In this document: piece after piece, positions 1-10,848 of the stretch | Layout: each line of letters opens with the position of its first letter | Numbering within the stretch: the stretch's first letter is position 1 | Assembly: GCF_000213175.1 (NCBI RefSeq) | Contig: NW_009799102.1 | Coordinates: 838,509 to 902,508, forward strand | Length of the DNA: 64,000 bases | Source of the DNA: Neurospora tetrasperma FGSC 2508 | Taxonomy: Eukaryota > Ascomycota > Sordariomycetes > Sordariales > Sordariaceae | Reading direction: 5' to 3' | Program-made: the position numbers and the translations under genes | The notes under the pieces: generated by a model | What the model saw: the letters and a program-made list of their open reading frames with translations, nothing else | Told to the model about the DNA's origin: nothing | Databases searched by the model: none

Positions 1-686
1 TATATGACCACCTATGCAAGATTCACACAGCGGCTTTTCCCGACACCCCCACAATAGAGAAACATGCTTTGGTTCAACAACCCTTCTTCTTGTTCACCGG
101 CGGTGTGCTTGGGACGATCTCCGAGACACAATCAAAGACATTGATCGCACCCTCGGCTTATGTGATATGGGTCGGTGATACATACCACTTGTCATATTCT
201 TCAAGTTTTAACAAGTTAGTTAGTGTAGATACTGGACAGCCGGTGAACGTCCACCGGATCGCCCCGAACACAATTGTGAGACTCGCGACAAAGGGCCGGA
301 GCAGGAGTCGGAACTTGAGCGGGACACACTGATCACGGCCAACTACCTCTAGTACGGGACACATGATGTTTTTTTTGGCTTGGCTGGTAATGACAGGAAG
401 TTGTGATAGAGAAGGATGGTATGGAAGATGGTAGGTTAACATGATTGGATTTAGGACTAGAGGAAATAGTGGTAGTTGTCGAAGCAGCAGTAGTAGAAGG
501 AAGAGTGAAAAAGGGAGGGGGAGGATGAGGGAACCGACCATTTAGTAAGAGGTCCCAGTATGGGATGTCAGTACGGGTTGTTGGACAGTACAAGACACCT
601 GGGGTTTGCGGTTGCAGATGCGGAAGGAGTGATTATGTGCCAAGTATCCGCGAAGGGGGGAGAGGGGATGTTGTAGATTCAATTTC

Positions 687-717
<31 letters not shown>

Positions 718-971
718 GGTTTATTCTGTATACATGTGCAATCACAATGGAGGCCATTGTCTGCTAGGTTGAACTTGACGGAGGCTGTCTTTAGGCACCT
801 CTAGATATTTTTTTTCGAATTGTCGAGATCGAATAAAGAGGGTTGGAGATTACGTACAGTCAAGTATCCCGTGAAAACAACCAAGTTGACCCAGAACCAC
901 ATATCTCCACAAGTATATACATCACCTACAAACATTACATATTTCCCGCACGATCTTTCTTTCGCCCAAGA
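1..971. other. gene-free left edge and NRAMP 3' flank
   Basis: No open frame here has convincing coding character on either strand. The stretch contains a run of 29 T at 689-717. The part next to 972 is probably the 3' untranslated region of the minus-strand transporter gene that ends there. Confidence 0.5.
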
Positions 972-2715
972 TTAGCCCTCATCCTTTGTAATCCCCAACC
1001 CAACCAACACCACCGTCGCCACATCCATCACCACCACCAACAACCACAACAACCACGCCACGCCCGCCGTCACCACATTATTCTTCATGTCCACCGTCCC
1101 CGTATCATCATCCGCCGGCACCTGCATATACTTCTTGCAACACGTATACCACACAATCGGAAACGTAATGGGAATCAGCGCAATCGCCAGCAAGTAATTA
1201 CACGCCACCAGCGCTTTACTCAACCCATCTTTGCCCACCGCCAACGCAATCACCAGCGCCGGAATGATCGCCACACATCGGGTAATCAGTCTCCGCAAGA
1301 AGGGGTTGAGGCGGATATCCAACGCCCCCTCCATGATGATTTGCCCGGACATGGTGGAGACGATACCAGCGCTGATTCCCGAGAATAAAAGGGAAACGGC
1401 GAACATGATGCCTGCTGCGGGGGCGATGGAGTCCCTGAAAAGGGAGTAGAGGGCGTAGAGGTCTTCGGAAATTTCTTCTTCTTCCGAAGGATTCTCGGAG
1501 TAGAAGGCTGAGCCGGCTATTACTAGTAAAGCGGAATTGACGAAGATGGCGACGGTGAAGAGGGTAAAGGTTAGTTCGGCGATGGAGTAGCCTAGACAAG
1601 ATTTGATGGCGCGGAGGGAGGGGCGGTACCCGATAGTCTCCGAGCTAGAATTGGGGGACTGTTGCCGGGGAGAGAAAGAGGGAGAGGGGGAGGGGAGGTC
1701 ATGCTTGCTATCGTAATCATACAACCTTGCGCGAGAGAGCGAGGTGCCGACGTAAAGGGCATGCGGCATTAGCGTGCCGCCCAAAATGGCGCACGAGGCG
1801 TATAAACCCGTGTCAACAAAGATCTCGCGTGAGGGGACGTACCCCCGTAGGATTTCGCGGGTGGTGCTGGTGCTGTGGTCTACCATGGAGAGGGCGATGC
1901 AGATGGTGACGAAGACGACGACGACAAGGATGGAGACGAAGGCTTCGAAGATGCGTACCCGGCGGAGCTCGCCCGTGTCGGTGTAAAAGAGGAGGACGAG
2001 CAGGGTCTCGACTACGGAGATGACGCAGGCGGCGGGGAGCGGGAGCTTGGGAATGAGGATGTTTAGGGCGATGGCGGTGCCGATGACTTGACCGAGATCG
2101 GTGGCTATGATGCTTGCTTCGGCAACGACGTAGATGGTGAGGTCTAGCCAGCGGGGAAGCCATCGACGGTTCATTTGGGCCAAGTCCATGCCGGTGACGG
2201 TTCCTAACTTGACGCATAGTGACTGGGTCGAGTTAGCAAGAGACGGGGAGGATTCTGATGTTGCTGATGAGTCTTACTTGGATATAGATGGCTATTAGGT
2301 TCGAAACTAACACCATGAAGAGCAGCTTATACTGGAATTCGGCGCCAGCCGAGATGGCTGTTTGATAGTTATCCGGATCAACATATGCAACGCTGATGAC
2401 AGCACCTGGGCCTAGAAACTTGAAAAACTTCCAGATCTTGGAGCCTATCGACGCCGGCTCCGAAGACGGCGGTGGTCGCGGTTGGTATACCGGTGGGGGA
2501 GAATGACGATTTGGCGGCAGTCCGAACCAGGTTCGCAGCCCGGCAACCCATGGTCTTTGAGTCTGTTCGCTGTAAACGGAGGGAGAAACTTGGGGGATTG
2601 CAACTTTCTTTTCGTCCTGCTCGTAGTTGTTGACCGTTGAGATTCCCGGGGGAGGTTGAACCTCGGTGCTACCAAGGTCTGTCATGGTGGCCATTATGGT
2701 GCCTGCCCGGGACAA
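972..2715 (-). CDS. NRAMP-family divalent metal (Mn2+/Fe2+) transporter
   Basis: This encodes a membrane transporter of the NRAMP/Smf family, which moves Mn2+, Fe2+ and similar ions with protons. There are two exons, 2715-2278 and 2222-972, with a 55-nt intron (2223-2277) that has a GTAAG donor and CTAAC branch. The join restores the conserved TM2-3 run IQSLCVKLGTVTG. The protein is 562 residues. Residues 1-90 are a Pro/Ser-rich cytosolic tail, followed by about 11-12 hydrophobic segments. The TM1 metal motif reads DPDN (residues 113-116) instead of the usual DPGN, keeping the Asp and Asn ligands. The TM6 motif GGTLMPHALYVG keeps the metal-binding Met (about M298) and the His, but has Gly where the family usually has Ala. 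A Ser-rich loop lies near residues 325-350. The start at 2715 is the first ATG; ATGs at 2694 and 2685 in the same frame are alternatives. Substrate and membrane (plasma, vacuole or endosome) cannot be read from sequence. Confidence 0.9.
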
Positions 2716-4531
2716 TAATGGAAAGAAACAGGCGGATGAATATCAACACTTGTTGGTATAGACGAGGAGGAGGAAGGCACGGGATATTATACACCACCCT
2801 CACCCGTGAGAATGCACGATGGCGGGCTCCCGTCCCTTCATTGCAACCACATTATGCACCGCAAAGCGCGGGAGGCGGGAGGCCAGAAACTGCATACTGC
2901 TAGAGGCCGAACAGAGGAAGAGAGGGGTCTAGGGCTGAAGATGGAGTTGTTCCTATGAGAACGTTTGGCATCTTGTGGTGGTCAAATGGCGTTTTTGCTG
3001 GCAGCTGATTGATGGGTGGAAAGGCAGTTAACAGGGGTGCCCAAGCCACTTTGAGATATCGGTGCAGACTGGCTGGCTGGAATGAAGGAAGACCTCACTC
3101 TGGCCTTCCAGTCCATTTGACTATCTGAATTGATGGTGAAGAGCCAAGGAGTGATAAGCAAAGAAAAAGGGACGATGGGTTGGTCTAGAAGAAGGGCCAA
3201 GAGGAAAATACTGAGGAGTGTTCGGGTTTCTGCGTGGCGTGAGAAAGTCTTCTTCCGAAAATGGCTCGAAAGGGAGAGGTTCCAAGAGCTGAGTCAGTTG
3301 TTTTTGCCCCATGAAGGTCGGAATATCCTCATTATCACTGTCTGCCACATTGTGGAAGACAAACAGAGGCCTTGGCTGGCTATTGTGATGAATGGTCAGA
3401 TGCATTTCCAGCAGCGAGTCTCTGTCGTCCGTGGAGACGAAAGACATGTCTTGCTCGGATCATCCCGCCTGAGGAAGGCAGTCTGAGATGTAAAAGTGCT
3501 CAAGTCAATCTCATATGAACCAATCCAACCAGTTCCAACATTGAATATTCCATGCTGTGGGAGAAATGGCATGATAGAGGTGAAAATGGTGAAGTGGTGA
3601 AAGAGTGTGGAAGACGGGAGGTTTCTGCAGTGGTGACAGCCGTGACGCTCTATGCGGGTTAGTAACCGCTTGCATCCAGCCCGCCACAGACCGGCCAGCC
3701 ACTCAATGTTTGCGAGCCCCAAGCAGCTTTGGCTTTGGATGGCGTTGCCCTTAAAGTCGAAGTATGTACATAGTAGATCAGGTCGGTATGTTCCATCACC
3801 ACGACACAAAACTTCCTCCGTGGCAGACGCTCGCGTGGAACTGAACTTTGTGAAATCGTGGCAGCTGAGTTCTGCTACATAGGTAACATTCGGTACGGTA
3901 ATCTCCCTTGCTTTTACAAGAAGACTGGCGGCCAATTTCCATGCATTTAAGGGGGATCTTGCAGAAGAGGGCTACAGGTGCACAGACCAGGTGGAGCCGC
4001 TACCCATTAGTATGGGGAATCTTGCACCCCCATACCTGCAAACCCGTCTTTGAGGCTTTGTAACACGAGTCTGGTACGAGAGTTTCTTGAATTCAGAGGT
4101 CAACTTGCATTAAGAGAGGTTTGTATATGCAAGGGACAACATTACTGAAAGCAATCACCACCGTGGCGCAAAATGGGGCGATAAACACCGTTCGCAGTGG
4201 AATTAATTCGGGGAAGGCGACGACGCAATTGGCCTCGCGGCGTTCAGCTCTTCACAGCTGAGTGATCATTGACGGGAAGGCAGGCGCCAGCAACCAGAGT
4301 GTTGAATGATGCTGCCCTTCCTTTGTTCAACCGTCGGACTTGATGAAAACAGCGGTGCTTCCCTTAGAGGAGAGGTAGGTAGGTAGTGCCATCCCACCTC
4401 GGCTGACCCACGACGATGCAGTGAGACAAGACACCATCATTTGAAGTGTTGTTGGACCATTCCCCTCTTTTATTTCCTCTCCGGATTAACTCCAGTCTTT
4501 CTTTAACTCTCAACTACTGTGGTACACATCG
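2716..4531. promoter_or_regulatory. shared upstream region of the divergent NRAMP and cation exchanger genes
   Basis: The NRAMP gene points left and the exchanger gene points right, so this 1.8 kb holds both promoters. Open frames up to 179 codons exist on the minus strand but have no recognisable domain, conserved motif or splice pattern. A GGTAGGTAGGTAG-type repeat lies near 4376-4386. The last 100 bases before 4532 are pyrimidine-rich, as fungal 5' leaders often are. Confidence 0.4.
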
Positions 4532-5731
4532 ATGGCGACCATCGACTCTCTCCTCTTCAACATCTCCTCCTTCATCGCCGGCCTGTTCCTCCTCGAATAT
4601 GGCGCCGACAAGTTCATCGACCACACGGCCATCGTTGCCAAGAGACTCAATGTCTCGCCCACTCTCGTTGGACTCTTGACCTGCGGCGCCGAATGGGAAG
4701 AGCTCGTCGTGATCATTGTCGCTCTGAGCCAAAAGAACTCGAATATGGCCCTGGGCAACTTGATCGGTTCATCCGTTGCCAACATTCTCGCATCCTTCTC
4801 GCTGGGATTGCTCTTCATGAAGAAGGCCGAGTTCGATCGCAGCTCCAAGATCTACTCAACTGCTCTTCTCGGCCTGACAACCATCTTTTTGCTCCTGCTC
4901 ATTGCTCTCAAGGGGTCCTCTTTCCAATGGTTTGGCGGTATTCTGCTGATCGTGGCCTTTGTGGTTTACGTTGTCTCTGTGGCGTCTCTCATCTACCGAG
5001 GCACGCTCACGGCCCCTGAAGACTCGGACAGCGACAGCGACAGCGACAGCAGCGACGATGACGGCGATAGTGACAGTGACAGCGACAGCGACGACGACCG
5101 AACGATCAATGCCAATGACAGCGACAGGGGGCGCCCCAGCGACGAAGAGCAAGGATGGACTTCCGACAAGGGCCACCAGCTCAACCTGCTTAAGCCCTCG
5201 CCGAACAAGATGGTCAAGGCCAAAGAAAAGCCCAAGACCGTCAAGGTCATAAACAAACGCCCCAAGGCAATGCGCCAGCATGTCTTCCAACTCGCCCTCG
5301 GTCTTGCTGCCTTGCTTGTCTCTAGTTACATCATCGCACACAGCGCATCGACTATCGGTCACGAGCTGGCGCTGTCCGGCACCGTCGTCGGCACCACGAT
5401 TCTTTCGCTGGCCACCACTCTCCCAGAAAAGTTTGTCGCCATTCTCGGAGGTGCCCGACACCAACCAGGCATTATGGTTGCCAATACTGTCGGCTCCAAC
5501 ATCTTCCTGGTGACTCTCTGCGGCGGAGTGTTGTTTATCTGGGGAGATGCCAGTCAGCTGCAGCTCGGGTTCACTCTTTTCGAAGCCACTGTGATGTGGC
5601 TATCGGCTGTGGTTATCTTTGGCATTGTAATGATGGGCGGGAGACGGTGGATGGGCGTCGTAATGCTCGTTGGCTATGTCGCTTTTTTGGCTGTGGAGAT
5701 TATAAGTGGCCGCGAGCTTGACGATGAATGA
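4532..5731 (+). CDS. Na+/Ca2+ exchanger-like cation antiporter (CaCA superfamily)
   Basis: This single-exon gene encodes 399 residues with the two-fold repeated Na_Ca_ex architecture: about five hydrophobic segments, a hydrophilic loop, then about five more. The alpha-1 repeat (residues 46-86) reads GLLTCGAEWEELVV followed by GNLIGSSVANIL. The alpha-2 repeat (residues 283-330) reads GTTILSLATTLPEKF followed by NTVGSNIFLV. The alpha-2 Pro-Glu pair (P298/E299) and the GSN are canonical. In alpha-1 the usual GTSxPE is changed to CGAEWEE and GSN to GSS. The central loop (about 164-195) is an extreme Asp/Ser tract, which could buffer or sense Ca2+. By family this exchanges Ca2+ or another cation for Na+, K+ or H+ across a membrane. 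It is shorter than VCX/CAX H+/Ca2+ exchangers and more like bacterial YrbG-type proteins. The ATG at 4532 follows a typical fungal leader. Confidence 0.85.
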   Translation: MATIDSLLFNISSFIAGLFLLEYGADKFIDHTAIVAKRLNVSPTLVGLLTCGAEWEELVVIIVALSQKNSNMALGNLIGSSVANILASFSLGLLFMKKAEFDRSSKIYSTALLGLTTIFLLLLIALKGSSFQWFGGILLIVAFVVYVVSVASLIYRGTLTAPEDSDSDSDSDSSDDDGDSDSDSDSDDDRTINANDSDRGRPSDEEQGWTSDKGHQLNLLKPSPNKMVKAKEKPKTVKVINKRPKAMRQHVFQLALGLAALLVSSYIIAHSASTIGHELALSGTVVGTTILSLATTLPEKFVAILGGARHQPGIMVANTVGSNIFLVTLCGGVLFIWGDASQLQLGFTLFEATVMWLSAVVIFGIVMMGGRRWMGVVMLVGYVAFLAVEIISGRELDDE

Positions 5732-6497
5732 GCATTCGCGGAAATGTCTTCTTTCTTTTCATCGTTTACTATCATCTTGGCGGGCTGTGTGTGCTTATAG
5801 AGGATGATTAGAGATTCCGTGGGAGTAATCCGGGCTTTCCCTGCAAGCTTTGTATCTTTATTGACCATGTTCAAGTCGATATGCTCGTCTTATGCTTCCA
5901 CGCTTACCGGATCTCCTTGTTATCCTTACCCACGCAGATACAAGACTTATCTCTCCTCCCTTTCGACAATCTGCTTCGAGTGTTCAAGTCATCTGTCACA
6001 CATCACGTTTGCAACTGTGACCTTCCAAGTCCAGAAACGACCCTGGAAGACGCCGACGTCGAACCTATGGAAGTCGCTCCTGCAAGCCAAGCCTCTTGGC
6101 TCGAGAAACAAGACTCGTCGATGAAGTTTACCCCAGATTCCTAGATTTTCTTGGCATCACCAGACACAACATGGCGTCGTCGCCAAACCCCCAGATTTTC
6201 CTTGACAATCTCACCATTTCCTAAAAATAAGACAGCAGAGGTTCTTCCGCTTTTCCTAACCCACAGACGATTATTCCCCTCACTTTTGGCTCTCTTCCTT
6301 TATGCGGGGAAGTGGAATCTCCCCAGATCCCAAGTGGTCTAGACTCTGGAAGCTGAACGACGACCTTTTCCCTTCCTTTGTGCTACGTAACGGTTCCCGA
6401 TGCTTTTCCTTTTCCTTCTCCAAGTACGGCAGACCCATGTTATAAAAGCCAGGAGAGTTACGCCCATCATCAACCGACCTCTTTCTTCACTTCGACA

Positions 6498-6534
<37 letters not shown>

Positions 6535-7730
6535 GTATCTTCTACCTACGAATCCCTCACCAACACAGCGATACAGCCACATGGCAAGTCGTCCACCGAT
6601 CTTATCGCGCCGCACGACCTAACATGGAAACCAAAGAGGTCAAACCCCATCCGACAAGAAGCTGGGCACTGTACAATGTGCCAACGTGAAGTCAATTTAA
6701 GCATAGAATACCACCTACCGAAGCAACCTATAGCGTGGTCCAACCCCAGCCAACCTATCAGGCGTGCGGGGTTGGGGTAATCACGCCGTGTCACTACCAT
6801 CCTTGGCTCTCGTACATATCTCTCTCTCCCTCCCCCAAGGCCAAGGAGAAGTCTATCCGAGTCTGGAACCTGTGGCTGGCCTGGACTCATCTAATCCCGC
6901 CTTTATAGGTTCTCCCTCGCTGCCTACCTACATACCTACCTACCAGTTCCATATGTCCGTAGTTTTTCTATGGTTTCCTGAGATGGATGGTAGTGTTCCT
7001 TTCTCCCGGGTTTTCTTGTCGTCTTTGCTTCTTTTCAGTCATTCCAACCATTCACGAGGCCTGCGGGCTGTCACTCGTTAACAGACTTTTGGCTGGAACC
7101 GCCCAATGATGGCTTCACCAAGATGATAAGGAGTGGCATCGAGAAGTGTCTCACGGGACCCTAGGAGAGTGCTGCCACCATCCTCCCTCACCTTTTCTCT
7201 GTACTATATAAATCGCCAAGCCCATTCTTTGTTGGTTCGCATCCCTCATGCCGTACCAGCTGAGAAGCTGATGCAGGACTAAGTTGTGCCCAAGGGACTC
7301 GGCTGGATGCTTGAGAGCATGTGGTTAGACTTGGCGCAGACACGCAGACACTTGCGAGGTATCCATGGTGCGAAGACAAGTATTAATGGGGGATGTCTCC
7401 CGGGCCTGCTCTCATGTGTTTCTCTTGCGAATTTTTGGGTCTTCACTCTTGCAAATCGCAATTACTACAGCTACGTACGACATCAAAGGCGACTACCATT
7501 GACTGGTTGCACAGACGGCTTCATACCTACCTCCAGGTAGTCACACGAACCCCTCAAATCATCAGCCATCAGACAAGTAAAAGCCAAGACTCTTTCAAAG
7601 ACCACCTGAGGGATAGGTTATTGTCAGCAATCCAGAGCAGAGCACAACGATACATTTCCCAAGCAATCATCACTCGCCACAAACTTGACGAAAAAAATCA
7701 AAATCATCTTCTCAAATTCAGAAGCCAAAA
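5732..7730. other. intergenic region with poly-T run and TATA-like boxes
   Basis: No supported protein gene. It contains a 33-nt T run (6500-6532), a TATAAAAG at 6441-6448 and a TATATAAAT at 7205-7213. The second could serve a transcript that includes the small open frame at 7731. Open frames here (up to 126 codons) run through the homopolymer and look like chance. Confidence 0.4.
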
Positions 7731-7970
7731 ATGTCCTGCCCCTGCTCACGTTGCTTCAACAATCCATCCACTCCTCATCACTCTAAACCATCATCGCCCC
7801 CTCCTTGTTCCCCGTCATCACCGGGGACAACATCACCGGGAACAACATCAACCACCAACATGAAGAAAAGCAACGGATTCCCATGGTTTAAGAAGAGCAC
7901 ATGCAGCGCAAATCCCCCGCGATACAGCGTGGAGAGCACGGCGTCCGATTTGGTTGGGTTACTAGGTTGA
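7731..7970 (+). CDS. small hypothetical protein, Pro/Ser/Thr-rich (79 aa)
   Basis: I do not recognise this protein. The frame begins MSCPCSRCFNNPSTPHH, with three Cys in the first eight residues, continues with a Pro/Ser/Thr-rich stretch, and ends with a basic/aromatic patch (NGFPWFKKSTC). The ATG sits in a good fungal context (CAAAAATGTC) after an A-rich leader, and codon use is C-rich at third positions as in the real genes. It has no signal peptide or membrane segment. A TATA-like box lies about 520 bases upstream, so a leader intron may exist. The alternative is a chance frame. Confidence 0.4.
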   Translation: MSCPCSRCFNNPSTPHHSKPSSPPPCSPSSPGTTSPGTTSTTNMKKSNGFPWFKKSTCSANPPRYSVESTASDLVGLLG

Positions 7971-8094
7971 GTGATGGTCGGGATGATTGGGATTGTAGGA
8001 TGACAGATCGGGATACAGGGGTTGGGTCGGGGGGTGGATGGGCTAGGAGTGGGGGGAGGCTGTTGGGAGGTAGAACCGTGTATGGGTGATATTG

Positions 8095-8220
8095 ACGGGG
8101 GGTGAGGGAGATGGGAGAAGGAGTATGGGACAGGAGGGAACGAAGGAGAGGAGAAGGAGGGGAGAGAAGGGAGGGAAGAAAGGGGCGGGAAAGGAAGGAG
8201 CGGGTAAAGAAGGGAAGGAT
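8095..8220 (+). repeat. homopurine (G/A) tract
   Basis: About 125 bases consist almost only of G and A on the plus strand, with just a few pyrimidine interruptions. The motifs are irregular GGGA/GGAA/GAAGG units, not a clean microsatellite. Such tracts can form triplex (H-DNA) structure, and nothing in them suggests coding. Confidence 0.7.
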
Positions 8221-8238
8221 TAGGTAGGTAAACTCGTA

Positions 8239-8302
8239 GTCAAAAAACACTGTCCCCCTCACCCACGTATCCAATAGGTAAGGGGGGACAGTATTTTTTG
8301 AC
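8239..8302. repeat. inverted repeat, 21-bp arms with strong hairpin potential
   Basis: The left arm begins GTCAAAAAACACTGTCCCCC at 8239. The right arm, read in reverse complement from 8302, begins GTCAAAAAATACTGTCCCCC. About 21 bases pair with one mismatch around a loop of roughly 13-20 bases. The hairpin directly follows the homopurine tract. It could be a transcription terminator, the ends of a tiny MITE-like insertion, or a folded relic. No target-site duplication is evident. Confidence 0.7.
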
Positions 8303-9045
8303 CATCACTGTACCTACTTGAAGACCGGTTGCGGTTGCATGAGTGAGTGGACTTGGTAGGTAAAGGATGAAAAGGGGTGAAAATGATGAAGAGCGTTGAA
8401 GAGGTGCAAAGAAAGCTCGACAGATATGTGACACAAAGCGTTTGGGACTGCTACATGTATGTTGGAGTTATGAGTTCGGTACCTATCGACCACACCTTCA
8501 CGTTCAAAGACTTTTTGAGATTCAGCCAGTTCCCTGAGATCACTTCGTGTCTATAACAACCTACTTTATAAATGTCTTTTTTCCTTGCGTGTATTTACCT
8601 AGAGGTACCGAGCGACATGGTTTCATCCAGTACATCTACTAACTTACCGAAAGTAACTACCCTACCAAACTAGACAAGAAGAAATAGTTGTTCGGATCGG
8701 TGGTAATTAGCCCGTCGTGTTACCAAGACGTCTAACAACTCGTGCTATGCGCACTTGAAGGAACACAGGCAAGTTGGTATTGCAGAAAGGACAGCCATTA
8801 ATGAAGCCGAGACTGAACGGTGGCCCAAAGCAATGCATTATCGTGATTCAGCAGTCACTGCTTTTCCCCGTAGACTTGTGCAGCAGGCATAGGACGTCTT
8901 CTGGCTCCTTGGGCTGAACTTTGAGGTTCGGTAGGTACTTCCCGTCTATACTATGTGTTACGGTTTATTCTCCGACTTGGCCGTGACTAAAAAGTTTTAG
9001 GTCGACGTTGAACGCATGAAGGTCTTGTACAAGGCCCGTGTCAAC

Positions 9046-9226
9046 ATGGCCTCCTCAGAGAGGTTTACTTGTGCTGGATGCCAGCATTCCGGACGCAAAT
9101 GTAAGTTTGATCTCAAATGCATTTCATAAAACCTCTACTCATTATCGATCTACAGGTCCTCCCTCACAGCATCCTGGGCGGGCAACGTGGTGCCAAAGGC
9201 CGATAATCAAACACTCAACTCCGTAG
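9046..9226 (+). CDS. possible two-exon microprotein with Cys motif (41 aa)
   Basis: Exon 1 is 9046-9100 and exon 2 is 9156-9226. They are separated by a 55-nt intron with a GTAAGT donor and ACAG acceptor. The spliced product starts MASSERFTCAGCQHSGRKC and ends ...WCQRPIIKHSTP. Cysteines at CxxC, then six residues later, then once more near the C-terminus, give a zinc-site-like layout similar to the start of some fungal zinc fingers, but no family is recognised. It lies at the edge of a decayed gene on the opposite strand, so it may be chance or a fragment. Confidence 0.25.
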
Positions 9227-10848
9227 TGATTACAAGAGGCAATGAAAAAGGGACGCTAACGCCAAGCAAAGAGAACGACCTTGGATCTCGTCTTTCGGAG
9301 GTGGAATGGGGAAAGTGCGCGAGTATAGGTGTATGAATGAGGGTAAAGCCGTCCTTGATCATCTTCCGCACGCCCTCGGGAATACCCTTGTCATCGAGAT
9401 CACTGACTTTTATGATGTGACGATGCCTGTTGATACGGGCGCGCATGCCTTGTTTGACAGCCGTACCGGAGCCAATATAGATGTGATCCGGATGGCCGTC
9501 TTTCTCAAAGATGAGGCAGTAGACACCCCACTCCGTTTATCTTGGGTCTCGTTTGTAAGGCGCTTCTTCTGGCATACTACGGACATCGCACATCGAACGA
9601 GAAGTGGTCGGTAGATACGTCAAGTGAGTGAAGGCGTATGCACAACCCTCAACCGAGGGTATGCCATCACTCACTACATATGGAAAACTCGCATCAGCGC
9701 CACTCCCATCAAAGCATACGGACACCATAAGAGTTTTGATGATAGCTATCGAAGCTGCTTCTCATTGGTTTCTCTGGTCTTGGGTGGTAAAGACACAAGA
9801 ATTTTGCAAGGCTGGAAAACCGACGAGCCCAACATAGAAGCAACCGGCCTCTTATCGCCGAACGTGTTGGGTTCGTCACCTCTACTAACACTGTCCAGCA
9901 GAAAAATGTTCTCCATCACATCATACATCTCTTTCAAATCTGGATGATTTCTCGTATAGACGTGCCGCGTCCTCGTCTGATCTCCATATGAGGAAAGCGA
10001 TAGCTCAACAACGCCGTAAATTCTTTCGTCCCTTTTCGTGTCACTTTAAACCTCCGAAACAGTACAGACAGTACAGTTCTTGTTCCATTTGGCGGAGATC
10101 GTCATGTTCAGCGCCAGTGAACGGTCGGTTTCGCGGACCTCGGGCATCGCGAGATCACCCGTCTCATACCGTACATACCTATACTGGGGGAGGTCGGTCG
10201 TGACATTCCTTTGGAGGCTTTCGATATAGTGAGCAAGGCATATTAGATCTGTAACGCGGTTTGGGAGCCAAGGAAAAGAGCTTCATGGAGGAGCGGGGCC
10301 TTAATCATGATGGATGATGTATCAATCAGCTTCAAGTTTACTTGTCCTTGCTGACAGTATAACTCCCATCCTTTGAAGACCCCTGCGTCGGGGCCGACCA
10401 TGGCGAACAGGTTGTCCTCCCTCAGGTCCACGGATGTGACTTCACCGACCTCCGTCTGTCCCTCGAAGACTTTGATAGTGCTGTCCCCATCTAAGCCTAA
10501 GTCCAAATCCGCCCATCTTGTTGTAAGGTTAACAATAGAGATTTCGTCGCCAGTATAGTTGGTGACAGCGGCGTTCATAGCTAGCTGTTGTTGTTTATCG
10601 ATGGACAGCGCGGCAAGATTCAATTCAGACCTAGGGTGGGCTACTTGTCCTCCACGTCGGTGCTACTGTCAGAGTCAATGGCTGACTCGACGTGCTAGGG
10701 CTAGTAGCGGCAACCCGGTGAAGCGGGAACACCGGCCACATAGAGGTACTTGACGGCCGGGATGGGAGACGGAGCCTCAACGGCGATAGAGCTCTCTAAG
10801 CAGCGAGCATCGGGCAGAAACGACGTTCTTGTTGTTCTGGGCAGGCAT
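9207..10848 (-). pseudogene. decayed GIY-YIG nuclease-like gene
   Basis: On the minus strand a segment from 9530 downwards reads GVYCLIFEKDG, then HIYIGSGT, then GMRARINRH. This matches the GIY-YIG core: GVY and YIG strands plus a following Arg helix. Upstream coding-like pieces lie at 9746-10047 (contains HVYTRNHPDLKEMYDVMEN) and 10243-10623 (contains TVKVFEG-like and WELYCQQGQ-type beta-rich text). A possible start ATG is at 10848, just after a 57-nt intron (10851-10907, GTAAGT donor, GACTAAC branch). The pieces lie in different frames, and an in-frame TAA at 9537-9539 directly precedes the GIY-YIG block. The stop could be CAA changed to TAA, the change RIP favours. I saw no clear catalytic Glu. 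It may alternatively be a living gene with unseen introns. Confidence 0.45.

Larger units (their letters stand above)
7971..9045. other. intergenic region with homopurine tract and hairpin
   Basis: No gene seen. It holds the homopurine tract at about 8095-8220 and the inverted repeat at 8239-8302, listed separately. The rest (8303-9045) shows no coding signal on either strand. Confidence 0.45.

Noticed and set aside
3396-3935. 179-codon minus-strand frame upstream of the exchanger gene
   Set aside because: No domain, no coding-like codon pattern, and it competes with several overlapping frames of similar quality.
8239-8302. Inverted repeat as ends of a DNA transposon
   Set aside because: No target-site duplication, the interior is only about 15-20 bases, and no transposase-like frame is nearby; kept only as a hairpin.
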